Shown here piece by piece: positions 1 to 8,884 of a stretch of DNA of 64,000 nucleotides. The stretch is taken from contig NZ_CP137892.1 in the NCBI RefSeq assembly GCF_033547155.1, positions 2,294,001-2,358,000 of the forward strand. The letters are read 5' to 3'. The translations under genes and the position numbers were made by a program. The notes below the pieces were generated by a model that was not told the origin of the DNA, did not search any database, and saw only the letters and a list, made by a program, of their open reading frames with translations. Source of the DNA: Pseudomonas benzenivorans (GTDB lineage Bacteria; Pseudomonadota; Gammaproteobacteria; Pseudomonadales; Pseudomonadaceae). The first letter of the stretch is position 1. The number at the start of each line of letters is the position of its first letter.

Positions 1-400
1 GAATCACCAGCGCCGAGATCATCCTCAACACCTTGCTGCTGTCATGGAAGCGATTCTCCAGGTAGTCGGGCACGGTGATCGCGTCTCGTGCGACCTCGGT
101 GTAAACCCGCAGCCGCCGCGCCACAAACTGCCAGTTCAGGTAGGCGCCAATGGTCAGCCCCACCGCGATCCACACCTGGTTCATGCCGGCGGCATAGAGC
201 GCACCGGGCAGCCCGAGCAGCAGCCAGCCGCTCATGTCCGAGGCGCCGGCGCTCAGCGCCGCCACGCCGGGTCCGAGGCGGCGTCCGCCGAGTACGTAGT
301 CGGACAGGTCGTCGGTGAGCCGATAGGCCGCAAACCCGATCACCAGCATGCCAATCAGATAGATGATGAAAGTCACAAGGGTGGGGGTACTCATGCTCAT
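1..400 (-). CDS. putP: Sodium/proline-type symporter, PutP family (partial, C-terminus outside window)
   Basis: Only the first 133 codons lie in the window; the reading frame runs off the left edge. The product begins MSMSTPTLVTFIIYLIGMLV and carries the solute:sodium symporter signature LSAGASDMSGWLLLGLPGA (first discontinuous helix), followed by IGAYLNW and ITVPDYLENRF, all typical of PutP/PanF-type transporters. Family knowledge: a cytoplasmic-membrane carrier coupling Na+ entry to uptake of proline or a related solute. The ATG at 400 is chosen because AGGAG lies 8 nt upstream; a second ATG lies two codons in. The micropeptide gene at 413-511 ends 12 nt upstream, so the two are almost certainly cotranscribed. 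PutP is the best family match, but substrate cannot be fixed from this fragment. Confidence 0.8.
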   Translation of the reverse strand, partial: MSMSTPTLVTFIIYLIGMLVIGFAAYRLTDDLSDYVLGGRRLGPGVAALSAGASDMSGWLLLGLPGALYAAGMNQVWIAVGLTIGAYLNWQFVARRLRVYTEVARDAITVPDYLENRFHDSSKVLRMISALVI

Positions 401-412
401 GGCTGGCGCTCC

Positions 413-511
413 TCACTTGCCCATTAGGTAGGTAACCAGCGACAGCAGAACGACGCCGCCCATCGGCACGATCAGCCAGAACCATGTTGCGAAACTGAGT
501 GCATGTTCCAT
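413..511 (-). CDS. 32-residue membrane micropeptide, putative symporter small accessory protein
   Basis: This small frame encodes MEHALSFATW followed by FWLIVPMGGVVLLSLVTYLM and GK, i.e. one hydrophobic helix with a basic C-terminal end. The start has a GGAA-type ribosome-binding site about 5 nt upstream, and the TGA is 12 nt before the symporter ATG, whose own AGGAG sits in the gap. Gene position, length and single-helix topology match the small accessory proteins annotated upstream of sodium:solute symporters. The likely role is a regulatory or stabilising subunit of the adjacent carrier, which is inference. There are no cysteines and no signal-peptidase site, so it should remain as an inner-membrane peptide. 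Confidence 0.7.
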   Translation of the reverse strand: MEHALSFATWFWLIVPMGGVVLLSLVTYLMGK

Positions 512-943
512 GGGGGTTCCTCATGTACTTGTGGTTGCGCATCACAACTGCGCGGCGAACCCGCCCAGCTCCAGAATCACCCGGAGCCCTTGCGGACCGG
601 CTGCCACTTAAACGCTCGCCCGGCGTATGCAGATGAGGGACTTGGTGCCCATGGGGGCTTTACTTCAGACGTCCGACATGCACTACAACAGTGCCTCGGA
701 GGTGGGCAGGTCTGTTTTAACTATAGGAGAGATTTAGGCGCTTATCGCAGACGCTGCGGGAGGCCGAGCCCGGGAAGATCTCCCAGAACATGGCGAGGCG
801 AGTCAGGGAATGCACTGGATTTGCGCACTTCACCGCAGGGGACAGGCATTGGAGACGGCGCGGCATAAAGGGAAACGACCCGTTGCGCGGTTGGACTCTC
901 AGCTTGCCCGAGCAGGCGCTGGAGCAAGACTCGATACCCAGTA
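512..943. other. Gene-free interval between tRNA-Leu and the micropeptide/symporter pair
   Basis: About 430 nt without a convincing gene. Frames spanning it have no ribosome-binding site or recognisable family and overlap the tRNA. It must hold the promoter of the micropeptide-symporter unit (read leftward). A TATAGT -10-like hexamer occurs near 719-724 on the minus strand, but no good -35 could be paired with it. No U-tract terminator for the tRNA-Leu was recognised. Confidence 0.5.
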
Positions 944-1030
944 TGGTGCCCCGAGCCGGAATCGAACCGGCAAGACCTTGCGGTCGGCAGATTTTAAGTC
1001 TGCTGTGTTTACCAATTTCACCATCGGGGC
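944..1030 (-). tRNA. tRNA-Leu (anticodon UAA)
   Basis: The minus strand gives an 87-nt cloverleaf with acceptor GCCCCGA paired to TCGGGGC, a TTCGATTC T-loop, a long variable arm (class II) and an encoded CCA at 946-944. The anticodon loop reads ACTTAAAAT, giving UAA. It is separated from the tRNA-Cys/tRNA-Gly pair by a diguanylate cyclase gene on the same strand. Confidence 0.97.
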
Positions 1031-1361
1031 GCTTCGGCGCATCTCACCTGGCTAAGCAGATGAATGGCTAACGGACGGCGGGCAGGGCCCTGTCATTCAC
1101 GACGAATGAGGCCTGGCCCAACGCAGCGAGCCTTGGCTGGCTCGAGCGAGGCCAGGACTATATACAGCACTCGACGAAGCCGCAACCTTTCAGTTTTATT
1201 AGAAAATGCGCGTAAACCATTATTTTTGGGAGCTTTCTAGCTGGGCTGCAGCCCTGGGGAAACTGCGGCTCGGCGATTGACGCAGAGACTCCAGCCCCAT
1301 TTGCAGGCTAACGAAGCCGCTGGCGATGACCCGCTGCGCGGCAGCCGCGTTGCATGGCGAA
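1031..1361. other. Gene-free interval between tRNA-Leu and the diguanylate cyclase
   Basis: About 330 nt with no supportable coding frame. It contains a candidate promoter for tRNA-Leu (separate entry) and an A/T-rich patch near 1190-1230. No obvious intrinsic terminator follows the cyclase stop at 1362, so read-through from the cyclase into tRNA-Leu is possible. Confidence 0.5.
1157..1185 (-). promoter_or_regulatory. Candidate sigma-70 promoter for tRNA-Leu
   Basis: On the minus strand TTGCGG (1185-1180) and TATAGT (1162-1157) are separated by 17 bp, reading toward tRNA-Leu. The predicted start near 1150 would leave a leader of about 120 nt before the tRNA. This fits a tRNA that no longer shares the promoter of the Gly-Cys pair. 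Judged by eye only. Confidence 0.4.
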
Positions 1362-3047
1362 TCAAGCCAGAGCCTGCGCCTGAAAAACCACCCTGTTGCG
1401 GCCGGCATCTTTAGCCTGGTACAGGGCCTGGTCGGCAAGGCGCACGGCCAAGTCCTCGTCCTGATCGCCCACATCGGCCATGGCCACACCACAGCTCAGG
1501 GTGATGTGCCCCACCCCCGGCACAGTGGCCGAAGCCACTCGCTGACGAATTTTCTCGGCGACCAGAAGTGCATTCGACCGATCGCACTCGGGCAGCAACA
1601 CCAGGAACTCTTCACCACCGTAGCGGGCCACGAAATCGGTCTGTCGCAAAGCCACGCCAAGGAGAGAGGCAACGTGCTTGAGCACCGCATCGCCCACTGC
1701 ATGGCCATGGGTGTCGTTGACCTTCTTGAAGTAGTCCACATCCAGCAACAGCAAGGCATAGGGCTTGCCGCTACGCTGGGCACGCAGGAACTCCTCGCGC
1801 AGCCGTTCAGTGGCTGCCAGCCGGTTATGCAGTCCAGTCAGGGCGTCACGCCGCGCCAGCAGGCTGAGCTGCTGGTTGGCCTCCGTCAGTTCGGCGGTGC
1901 GCTCCTCGACTTTCTGCTCCAGGCTGGCGTTACTCGCCTCCAGAGCCTGCCGGTTGGCCAGCAAGGTACTCGTCATGCCCTCCAGAGACGCGGCCAGCCC
2001 GCGCAGCTCAAGTGTGCGTCCAGCGAAACGAAAGTGAGTCTGCTCATCGCCCCGCTCGATGCGCCGCGCCGCAACAGCCAATTGCTCGACGGGCCGGCTG
2101 AACGCCACTGCCAGGCGGTAGGCCAGCAGCATGAACACCGCCGAGGTGAACAGCCCCAGCAGGATAAGGCTACGCTGCATGCGCGCGACTGGGGCGAGCG
2201 CGTGTTGAACCGGTTGGCGTAGCACCACACGCCAGCCGAGCTCCACTCTGGTGGAAGCGCGAACCACCACATTGCTGGTCAGATAGCGTCCGTCGTCGCT
2301 CCATTCGACGATGGTCGGCGAATTTTCCCCAGCCTTCAGTTGCGCGGGCAGGCTCAGCTGACCGATTTCCTCATAGGGGTGGAGTAACCGACCATCCGCG
2401 CTGAAAATGAGGGCCTCGATCTTCTCGCCTTCGGCATTGGCGGGTAGCGCCCTGTTGATGACCTCCGCCACCCACTGCCAATGGGCATGGGCGGCCAGCA
2501 CGCCGCGCAGCTCTCCCCTGGCGTCATGAATGGGCGCGGCAAAGTCCACGAAACGGAGCGGCTCGCCGGAAGGCAATGCCGCCAGTTTTTTGGCCAACAA
2601 CACCGCCTCATGGATATCACCGACAAAGCGCCCTTTGCGGCCCTCCTGGAACCAGGGCCGCTGATCGACGTTCTGGCCTATCAGCAGACCATCGGCGGCA
2701 GACTGGATCATGCCGGCGGCATCCGCAACCCCAAGCCAGGCGTAGTGACGATAAGACGCCTTGACCTGGTCCAGTCGCCTGCGCATCGCCACCCCGTCGA
2801 GCGGGCCATCGACGAACATCGGGCTCTGGCTGAGCAACCACAGCTCACGCTCACGCTCGCGCAGAGTTTCCGCCAGGACATCGGCGATGTGCCCGGTCAG
2901 CCCTCTAAGGGTTTCCCCTCGGGCATTGGTCATGCTTTCCGATGAGACCTGGGTGATATACAGGAACAGCCCCAGCCCCAAGGCCATGCTGAGTGCACCA
3001 AAGAACAGCGTGAGGCGAATACGAAAGCTATTGAACCACCCGGTCAT
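1362..3047 (-). CDS. Membrane diguanylate cyclase with periplasmic Cache-like sensor, HAMP and GGDEF
   Basis: The 561-residue product should make cyclic-di-GMP from two GTP. Order of parts: transmembrane helix at about 10-32, a large periplasmic sensor at about 35-285 that looks like a Cache/PAS-type fold, a second helix at about 292-315, a HAMP segment with SRPVEQLAVAARRIERGD, a coiled coil near 365-395, and a GGDEF domain from RRDALTGLHNR. The active-site motif is GGEEF (477-481), and RQTD (468-471) five residues upstream matches the RxxD inhibitory site, so catalysis and product feedback both look intact. No EAL domain is present. The ATG at 3047 has GGTGA 4 nt upstream; an upstream in-frame ATG at 3095 with GGGAAGG before it would add 16 residues and cannot be excluded. 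The gene lies between tRNA-Cys and tRNA-Leu. Confidence 0.88.
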   Translation of the reverse strand: MTGWFNSFRIRLTLFFGALSMALGLGLFLYITQVSSESMTNARGETLRGLTGHIADVLAETLRERERELWLLSQSPMFVDGPLDGVAMRRRLDQVKASYRHYAWLGVADAAGMIQSAADGLLIGQNVDQRPWFQEGRKGRFVGDIHEAVLLAKKLAALPSGEPLRFVDFAAPIHDARGELRGVLAAHAHWQWVAEVINRALPANAEGEKIEALIFSADGRLLHPYEEIGQLSLPAQLKAGENSPTIVEWSDDGRYLTSNVVVRASTRVELGWRVVLRQPVQHALAPVARMQRSLILLGLFTSAVFMLLAYRLAVAFSRPVEQLAVAARRIERGDEQTHFRFAGRTLELRGLAASLEGMTSTLLANRQALEASNASLEQKVEERTAELTEANQQLSLLARRDALTGLHNRLAATERLREEFLRAQRSGKPYALLLLDVDYFKKVNDTHGHAVGDAVLKHVASLLGVALRQTDFVARYGGEEFLVLLPECDRSNALLVAEKIRQRVASATVPGVGHITLSCGVAMADVGDQDEDLAVRLADQALYQAKDAGRNRVVFQAQALA

Positions 3048-3194
3048 GCCGTCACCGCAAGAAGAAAAGGGGCCGGGGCAATGTTCCCCGAACATACCGG
3101 CCTTCCCTGGGTAATCGCGAGGGCCCCGAGCACTGCTACATGAGCCGCATGAAACGGCCCTGGCTTGTCGAACCGCATAAAAACAGGCGCGCGA

Positions 3195-3231
3195 TAAAAA
3201 GCCCCAAGTAGGATGACTACTTGGGGCTTTT
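3195..3231 (-). terminator. Intrinsic terminator of the tRNA-Gly/tRNA-Cys transcript
   Basis: A near-perfect inverted repeat, AAAAGCCCCAAGTA and its complement around a short loop, starts just past the CCA of tRNA-Cys. Read on the minus strand the stem ends in GGGGCTTTTTATC, a good U-tract. It isolates the tRNAs from the downstream diguanylate cyclase gene. Confidence 0.85.
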
Positions 3232-3235
3232 CAAT

Positions 3236-3309
3236 TGGAGGCTGAGGTCGGAATCGAACCGGCGTTCACGGATTTGCAATCCGGTGCATAACCACTCTGC
3301 TACTCAGCC
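3236..3309 (-). tRNA. tRNA-Cys (anticodon GCA)
   Basis: A 74-nt cloverleaf on the minus strand: GGCTGAG acceptor paired with CTCAGCC, anticodon loop ATTGCAAAT giving GCA, GTTCGATTC T-loop, discriminator U typical of tRNA-Cys, and encoded CCA. It lies 39 nt downstream of tRNA-Gly in the same transcript. Confidence 0.98.
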
Positions 3310-3348
3310 TTGAAACCAAACGGGCCGTCGTAAACGGCCCGTAGAAAT

Positions 3349-3424
<76 letters not shown>

Positions 3425-3444
3425 TTGTCTTGGTGACGGGCGCC

Positions 3445-3472
3445 ATTCTATAGCTTCAGAACGCCCCGTCAA
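3445..3472 (-). promoter_or_regulatory. Strong sigma-70 promoter of the tRNA-Gly/tRNA-Cys unit
   Basis: On the minus strand TTGACG (3472-3467), a 16-bp spacer and TAGAAT (3450-3445) place the start about 14 nt before tRNA-Gly. The promoter lies just beyond the pgsA stop, so the tRNAs do not depend on read-through from pgsA. Confidence 0.75.
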
Positions 3473-3491
3473 CCCCTTGATTCAAAAAACT

Positions 3492-4052
3492 TTATTTCTT
3501 TTCCGCGGTGGTACTCAGGTGCGGCCAGGCGGCCAGCAGGTACTGCAGCATCGACCACAGGGTCAGCACCGCGGCGACGATCAGCAGCGCATAGCCAAGC
3601 AGCACCCAGAAGTTGAACAGCGGCGGATTGGCCAGCAGGATGATCAGCGCGAGCATCTGCGCGGCGGTTTTCCACTTGGCCAGGTTGGACACCGCGACAT
3701 GGGCACGGGCGCCCAGTTCGGCCATCCACTCGCGCAGGGCCGACACCACGATTTCCCGGCCGATGATGATTGCCGCCGACAGCGTCAGCCACAGGTTGGC
3801 ATGTTCGGCCACCAGCAACACCAGGGCGACGGCCACCATCAACTTATCGGCGACCGGGTCGAGGAAGGCGCCGAAAGGCGTGCTCTGCTCCCAACGACGC
3901 GCCAGGTAGCCATCCAACCAGTCGGTGAAGGCGGCACAGGCGAACACGCCGGCGGCGGCCCAATAGCTCCAGGAAAAAGGCAGATAGAACAGCAGGATGA
4001 AGATCGGGATCAGTAGGACGCGGAGCACGGTAAGCAGGTTGGGGATGTTCAT
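3492..4052 (-). CDS. pgsA: CDP-diacylglycerol--glycerol-3-phosphate 3-phosphatidyltransferase
   Basis: The 186-residue integral membrane enzyme makes phosphatidylglycerophosphate from CDP-diacylglycerol and glycerol-3-phosphate, the committed step to phosphatidylglycerol and cardiolipin. The CDP-alcohol phosphotransferase signature, DG-x2-AR-x8-G-x3-D-x3-D, is complete: [10 protein letters not shown], then GAFLDPVAD. Several hydrophobic helices surround it, starting at the N-terminus with [20 protein letters not shown]. The ATG at 4052 (MNIPNLL) is preferred over a GTG two codons upstream because it gives the start I recall for Pseudomonas PgsA. It lies 33 nt after uvrC on the same strand. 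Confidence 0.97.
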   Translation of the reverse strand: MNIPNLLTVLRVLLIPIFILLFYLPFSWSYWAAAGVFACAAFTDWLDGYLARRWEQSTPFGAFLDPVADKLMVAVALVLLVAEHANLWLTLSAAIIIGREIVVSALREWMAELGARAHVAVSNLAKWKTAAQMLALIILLANPPLFNFWVLLGYALLIVAAVLTLWSMLQYLLAAWPHLSTTAEKK

Positions 4053-4085
4053 CGGCACAACTGGGCTGCGAGGTGAGTCGGCATT

Positions 4086-5909
4086 CTACTCGCTGTGCAG
4101 GGCGGCATAAATCGACTCGGCAAGCTTTTTACTGATGCCGGGGGCCTTGGCGATCTCCTCGGCGCTCGCCCGGGTCAGCTCCTGCAGGCCGCCAAAATGA
4201 TTGAGCAGCTCACGGCGGCGCTTCGGTCCCACCCCGGCGACTTCTTCCAGGCTGGAGGTACGCCGGGCCTTGCCGCGCCGCGCGCGGTGTCCGGTGATGG
4301 CAAAGCGGTGCGATTCATCGCGAATCTGCTGGATCAGGTGCAGGGCCGGCGAGTTTCCCGGCAGGGTGAACTCATGGGCGGCGTCGTTGAGGTAGAGGGT
4401 TTCCAGACCGGGTTTGCGGGTGGCGCCCTTGGCGACCCCGAGTAGGATCAGGTCGGGCACGGCCAGTTCCTCCAAGACCTCGCGGGCCATGGCCAGCTGG
4501 CCCTTGCCGCCGTCGACCAGGAGGATATCGGGCAGCTTGCCCTCGCCGTCCTTGATCTTGCTGAAGCGCCGGGTCAAGGCCTGGTGCATGGCCGCGTAGT
4601 CGTCGCCGGCGGTGACGCCTTCGATGTTGTAGCGCCGGTAGTCGGACTTCAGTGGGCCCTCGGGGCCGAACACCACGCAGGAAGCCACGGTCGCCTCGCC
4701 GCTGGAGTGGCTGATGTCGAAGCACTCCAGGCGTTGCGGCAGTTCATCCATGTCCAGGGCCTCGGCCAGGGCCTCGAACCGGGCGGCGACATGCTGGCGG
4801 TTGGCCAGGCGCGCGCCGAGGGCCTGCTCGGCATTGGTCACGGCCAGTTGCTGCCAGCGCGCGCGGGTGCCGCGCACGCGATGGCTGATGCTCAGCTCGC
4901 GACTGCGCGCCTCGGCAATGGCGGAAATCAGCGTGGGGAAGTCCTCGTGCAGCGCATTGACGATCAACTCGCTGGGCAGGTCGCGCTCCTGACTGCTGAG
5001 GTAGTACTGGGCGAGGAAGGCCAGCAGCACCTCGCTACCCTCCTCCTCTATCGCCACCTGGGGGAAGAAGTTCTTGCTGCCCAGCACCCGCCCACCGCGC
5101 ACGCTGATCAAGTGCACGCAGGCCCCGCCGGGGTTGACCATGGCCGCGACTATGTCCACATCGCCGCTGCCGCCTTCCATGCTCTGCTGATCCTGCACCC
5201 GGCGCAGCAAGGCCACCTGGTCGCGCAGCTCGGCGGCCCGCTCGAAATCCAGCGCGCCGGCGGCCTGCTGCATCTCGGCGGACAACTCTGCGCTCAGGGC
5301 GTTGCTGCGGCCTTCGAGGAACATCACCGAATGGCGCACATCCTCGGCGTACTCCTGCGGCTCGACCAGGCCGACACAGGGTCCCTTGCAGCGCTTGATC
5401 TGGTACTGCAGGCAGGGGCGCGTGCGGTTCTTGAAGTAGCTGTCCTCGCACTGGCGCACCAGGAAGGCCTTCTGCAGCAGGCCCAGGCTCTCGCGAATCG
5501 CCCCGGCGCTGGGATAGGGGCCGAAATAACGGCCCTTGAGCTTCTTCGCCCCGCGGTGAATGCCCAGACGCGGAAACTCGCCGTCGGAGAGAAACACGTA
5601 GGGGTAGGACTTATCGTCGCGCAGCAGGATGTTGTAGGGCGGCCGCCACTCCTTGATCAGGGTCTGCTCGAGCAGCAGCGCCTCGGTCTCGTTGGCGGTG
5701 ATGGTAGTCTCGACCTGGGCGATCTTGCCGACCAGCGCCGCGGTCTTGGGCGCCAGGCCGCTCTTGCGAAAGTAGCTGGCCAGGCGCTTCTTCAGGTTCT
5801 TCGCCTTGCCGACGTAGAGCAGTTTGGCGTCCGCCCCGAACATGCGGTAGACACCGGGGCGGCTGCTGCAGGTGGCGAGGAAGGCACTGGCGTCGAACGG
5901 GGCGTTCAT
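4086..5909 (-). CDS. uvrC: Excinuclease ABC subunit C (UvrC)
   Basis: The 607-residue nuclease makes both incisions in nucleotide excision repair once UvrB is loaded on damaged DNA. Parts seen in order: GIY-YIG domain (PGVYRMF, then [14 protein letters not shown]) for the 3' cut; a cysteine cluster (C-x-x-QY-x3-RC-x3-C) near residues 165-180; a UVR helix pair at about 205-240 that contacts UvrB; an RNase H-like domain with [10 protein letters not shown] and [10 protein letters not shown] acidic residues for the 5' cut; and C-terminal helix-hairpin-helix motifs ([16 protein letters not shown], then [13 protein letters not shown]). The ATG at 5909 starts [11 protein letters not shown] and lies 1 nt after the gacA stop, so translation is coupled to gacA. 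Confidence 0.98.
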   Translation of the reverse strand: MNAPFDASAFLATCSSRPGVYRMFGADAKLLYVGKAKNLKKRLASYFRKSGLAPKTAALVGKIAQVETTITANETEALLLEQTLIKEWRPPYNILLRDDKSYPYVFLSDGEFPRLGIHRGAKKLKGRYFGPYPSAGAIRESLGLLQKAFLVRQCEDSYFKNRTRPCLQYQIKRCKGPCVGLVEPQEYAEDVRHSVMFLEGRSNALSAELSAEMQQAAGALDFERAAELRDQVALLRRVQDQQSMEGGSGDVDIVAAMVNPGGACVHLISVRGGRVLGSKNFFPQVAIEEEGSEVLLAFLAQYYLSSQERDLPSELIVNALHEDFPTLISAIAEARSRELSISHRVRGTRARWQQLAVTNAEQALGARLANRQHVAARFEALAEALDMDELPQRLECFDISHSSGEATVASCVVFGPEGPLKSDYRRYNIEGVTAGDDYAAMHQALTRRFSKIKDGEGKLPDILLVDGGKGQLAMAREVLEELAVPDLILLGVAKGATRKPGLETLYLNDAAHEFTLPGNSPALHLIQQIRDESHRFAITGHRARRGKARRTSSLEEVAGVGPKRRRELLNHFGGLQELTRASAEEIAKAPGISKKLAESIYAALHSE

Positions 5910-5910
5910 C

Positions 5911-6555
5911 TCAGCTGACGGCATCGACCATGCCGTGGCGCACCGCCAGCAAGGCGAGCTCGACATCGCTGGTGATCGATAGTTTCTCGAAGATCCGATA
6001 GCGGTAGGTGTTCACCGTTTTCGGCGACAGACACAGCTTGTCGGAGATACTCTGCACCTTCTGACAGCTGGCGATCATCAGCGCGATCTGGATTTCGCGC
6101 TCGGACAACAGGTCGAATGGCGAAGCATTGCCCTGGGGTTGGAAGGGTTTCAACGCCAGCTGCTGGGCAATCTGCGGGCTGATGTAGCGCTGCCCGGCAA
6201 ACACCTGGCGGATGGCCTGGACCATCTCCGTCAGCGCCGCGCCCTTGGTCAGGTAACCGGCCGCCCCCGCCTGCAGCAAGCGGGTGGGGAAAGGGTCTTC
6301 CTCGCACGCGGTAACCGCCACCACCTTCAGCTCAGGATGGCTGCGCAGCAGCTTGCGGGTGGCCTCCAGGCCGCCGATACCCGGCATCTTGACGTCCATC
6401 AGGACGACATCGGGCTTGAGTTCGCGGGTTTTCTTCAACGACTCCTCGCCGGAGTCGGCCTGACCGACGACCTGCAGGCCGTCGATGTCCGCCAGCATGC
6501 GCGTGATGCCTGTTCGAACCAGATCGTGGTCATCGACCACCAGCACCCTAATCAA
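5911..6555 (-). CDS. gacA: Response regulator GacA (UvrY family), TTG start
   Basis: The 214-residue regulator is phosphorylated by the sensor GacS and in pseudomonads activates the small RNAs that titrate RsmA/RsmE, controlling secondary metabolism, biofilm and virulence traits. The receiver domain has acidic residues D8/D9, phospho-acceptor D54 ([10 protein letters not shown]) and the conserved lysine in YLTKGAA. A LuxR-type helix-turn-helix lies at about 148-205 ([13 protein letters not shown], then [17 protein letters not shown]). The start is TTG at 6555, preceded by GGGGAG with 5-nt spacing; the first residues [17 protein letters not shown] agree with GacA homologues. uvrC follows after 1 nt. 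The gacS partner is not in the window, as is usual. Confidence 0.98.
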   Translation of the reverse strand: MIRVLVVDDHDLVRTGITRMLADIDGLQVVGQADSGEESLKKTRELKPDVVLMDVKMPGIGGLEATRKLLRSHPELKVVAVTACEEDPFPTRLLQAGAAGYLTKGAALTEMVQAIRQVFAGQRYISPQIAQQLALKPFQPQGNASPFDLLSEREIQIALMIASCQKVQSISDKLCLSPKTVNTYRYRIFEKLSITSDVELALLAVRHGMVDAVS

Positions 6556-6799
6556 GCGAACTCCCCATGCGCATCACTGCTGCGGTCTGAATTGCGGTTG
6601 TTTTTCGACGCTCACCATATCAAAAAGCGCGACACGAACCTAGTTTGGTGCAGGCGCGTCAAATAGCAAACGCCATAAAAACACAGCGCCCCTCGACACC
6701 TTCGTCACTGAGGGAGCACCCGCTCTAGCTTGGGGAATGCAGACGGCCAGCCGGTAATTCCGGGCACAGGCTTTGGGGGACCGGCGAAGCGCCGAGCAC

Positions 6800-8803
6800 C
6801 TAGCCTCTGCGGCCCTTGCCCTGGCCTCGAGACGAGCGCTTGTCGTCACGGTCGAGACGCTCGCCGGGCCGGTCCCGATCAGGAGCCGGGTCATCCGTCT
6901 GCTGGCCGGGCGCGACGACATCGAAGCGCAGCATCATCGCGTGGTCTTCGTGGATCAGGTTATGGCAGTGCATGACGTACTTGCCGAGGAAGTCGCGAAA
7001 GCGCAGCAGCACCTTGGTCCGCGAGTTCGGCAGCAAGGCGAACACATCCTTACGCCCCTGCTCGTGGGGCGGCACGGGCACCCGATCGTCCTCGTCGATG
7101 CCGTCCTGGAACTTGGCGATGATCCGCCCCTCCTCCAGGTGGATGTGAATGGGGTGGGACCAGCCGCCCGAGTTGTTGATCAGGTCCCAGACCTCGACGC
7201 TGCCCTGGCGAACGTCTTCGGCGCTGCGCAGCGGATTGAAGAACTTGTCGTTGATCGCCCACATGCCGTTGGTGCGTTCGAACTCGAAGCGGCGCACCGG
7301 CGCATTGGCGATCTCCTCCGGATCGAGCGGGCGCAGCTCGCGCAGCACCGGCGGCACCCGGCTGAGGTCCTGCTCGGGCGGGAAACGATCGACGATCAGC
7401 TTCAGCAAGCGCACGCCAGGGGCCTCCACCTCATCCGGGCGCCGCGTGTCGTCCTGCTCCAGGCGATTGACCAGGTAGAGTTCGGTGCCGATCGGGTACC
7501 GGGAAAAATCCACCACGATATCGCCGCGCTCGGCCACGCTCAGGCGCACCCGCTGCTGGTTGAACAGCGGCGCCGGCAGCAGGTTGCCGTCGTTGGCGAT
7601 GTAGGTGAAGGTCTGCACCCTGTCGTTCGCGTCGACCAGATAGAACTCGTAGACGCGGCTCGGGCCGCCGTTGAGCAGGCGCAAACGGTACTTGCGCGCC
7701 GCCACCCGCAACACCGGCTCGACATAGCCGTTGACGATGACCTTGTCGCCCAGGGTACCCTCCGGGTCCACCGGGTCGTAGAACAGGATGCCATTGCGGT
7801 CGAATAGGCGGTCGGCGAACGCCAGGGGATAGTCGTAAGGGTAGCTGGGCAGGCGCAGCGCCGCGGGACTGGGGTCGCGCTCGTCGCCGGAGTCGACATC
7901 GTCGAACAGCAGGAGGAAGCCCATCAGGCCACGGACCAGGTTCGGCGCGGTGAAGTCCATGGTGTGGTCGTGGTAGAACAAGGTGCCCAAGGCTTCGCGC
8001 GGGTCGCCGATGCCGTTCTGCTGCTCGTCGTAGCCGGCGTAGATGTTGGGATAGAAGTGATCCAGGAACTGCCCGGGGGCGGCCAGGGTCGGCCCGGCCT
8101 TGAACGCACTGTAGAAGTCCCCGGGAAATCCGTCGCTCTCCGAGGCCGTGTGCGCGTTGTGCAGATGGGTGGCGATCTCCGGCGAGCCGAAGCCCTTGTG
8201 GTCCTGGGGCAAGTGGTTGTAGATGCGCACTATGGTCGGCTGGCCGTAGCGCGCGATTATGGTCGGCCCCGGCGAGGTCGCGGCGGTGCCGCCATAGGCG
8301 AAGCCCCAGGTACGCTGCGGCGGATAGGCCGGATTGAAGATCCAGGCGGGGTTTTCCGCAGCGCTCATCTCGTAGTAAACGGGCGGATATTCCCGCACGC
8401 GCTCGTAGAGCTCGTCCCAGCGCTGATGGGCGTCGCGCCCGGCCTCGCCGGCCGCGGTGTTGGCCTCCTCCATCGGCGCCGGGTCGAGCACCGCCGGTCG
8501 CAGCGGCTCATGGGCCAGCGGCAACTCGATCTGCCAGGGAATGCTCGGCGGACTCTTCTCCGGCCTGTCGCCCCGCTCGGCCTCGTCGTCGCGGCGCTCC
8601 CGCCTCTTGCCGCTACCGCTCGTGGCACTCAGCAGCAGCGGTAGCGGCAGCGCCAAGCCCACCGCCGTACCCTTGATAAAGGCACGGCGGCCTTCGTCCT
8701 CGCCCTTCTCTTCTTGCACGCTGCTGGTGCGCTTCGGGGAAGTGGCATCATGGGATGGCGCGCCCCCCTTGTCCTTGTCGCTTCCGGTTGCTGTGTGCTT
8801 CAT
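6800..8803 (-). CDS. Tat-exported multicopper oxidase 1 (CotA/phenoxazinone synthase-like)
   Basis: The 667-residue protein has all four copper-binding motifs of a laccase-type oxidase: HLH (213-215), HDH (278-280), HPIHIH (550-555) and HCHNLIHEDHAM (612-623), with C613 as type 1 ligand and M623 in the axial position. Such enzymes couple four one-electron substrate oxidations to reduction of O2 to water. A twin-arginine signal, GRRAFIKGTAVGLALPLPLL (38-57), follows a long charged N-region, so export of the folded protein to the periplasm is expected. The C-terminal 30 residues are unusually charged (Arg/Asp/Lys-rich). The ATG at 8803 has AGGGTGA upstream; an in-frame GTG three codons earlier is less likely. 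It is the last gene of the oxidase-SCO-oxidase cassette, 81 nt after the SCO gene. Substrate unknown. Confidence 0.9.
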   Translation of the reverse strand: MKHTATGSDKDKGGAPSHDATSPKRTSSVQEEKGEDEGRRAFIKGTAVGLALPLPLLLSATSGSGKRRERRDDEAERGDRPEKSPPSIPWQIELPLAHEPLRPAVLDPAPMEEANTAAGEAGRDAHQRWDELYERVREYPPVYYEMSAAENPAWIFNPAYPPQRTWGFAYGGTAATSPGPTIIARYGQPTIVRIYNHLPQDHKGFGSPEIATHLHNAHTASESDGFPGDFYSAFKAGPTLAAPGQFLDHFYPNIYAGYDEQQNGIGDPREALGTLFYHDHTMDFTAPNLVRGLMGFLLLFDDVDSGDERDPSPAALRLPSYPYDYPLAFADRLFDRNGILFYDPVDPEGTLGDKVIVNGYVEPVLRVAARKYRLRLLNGGPSRVYEFYLVDANDRVQTFTYIANDGNLLPAPLFNQQRVRLSVAERGDIVVDFSRYPIGTELYLVNRLEQDDTRRPDEVEAPGVRLLKLIVDRFPPEQDLSRVPPVLRELRPLDPEEIANAPVRRFEFERTNGMWAINDKFFNPLRSAEDVRQGSVEVWDLINNSGGWSHPIHIHLEEGRIIAKFQDGIDEDDRVPVPPHEQGRKDVFALLPNSRTKVLLRFRDFLGKYVMHCHNLIHEDHAMMLRFDVVAPGQQTDDPAPDRDRPGERLDRDDKRSSRGQGKGRRG

Positions 8804-8884
8804 CACGCTCACCCTTGTTCAGGGCCCGAGCACCTCCTTGCTGCGAGCATTAATTCCCACGCCTCCCGTAGAGCATGCCCCCCG

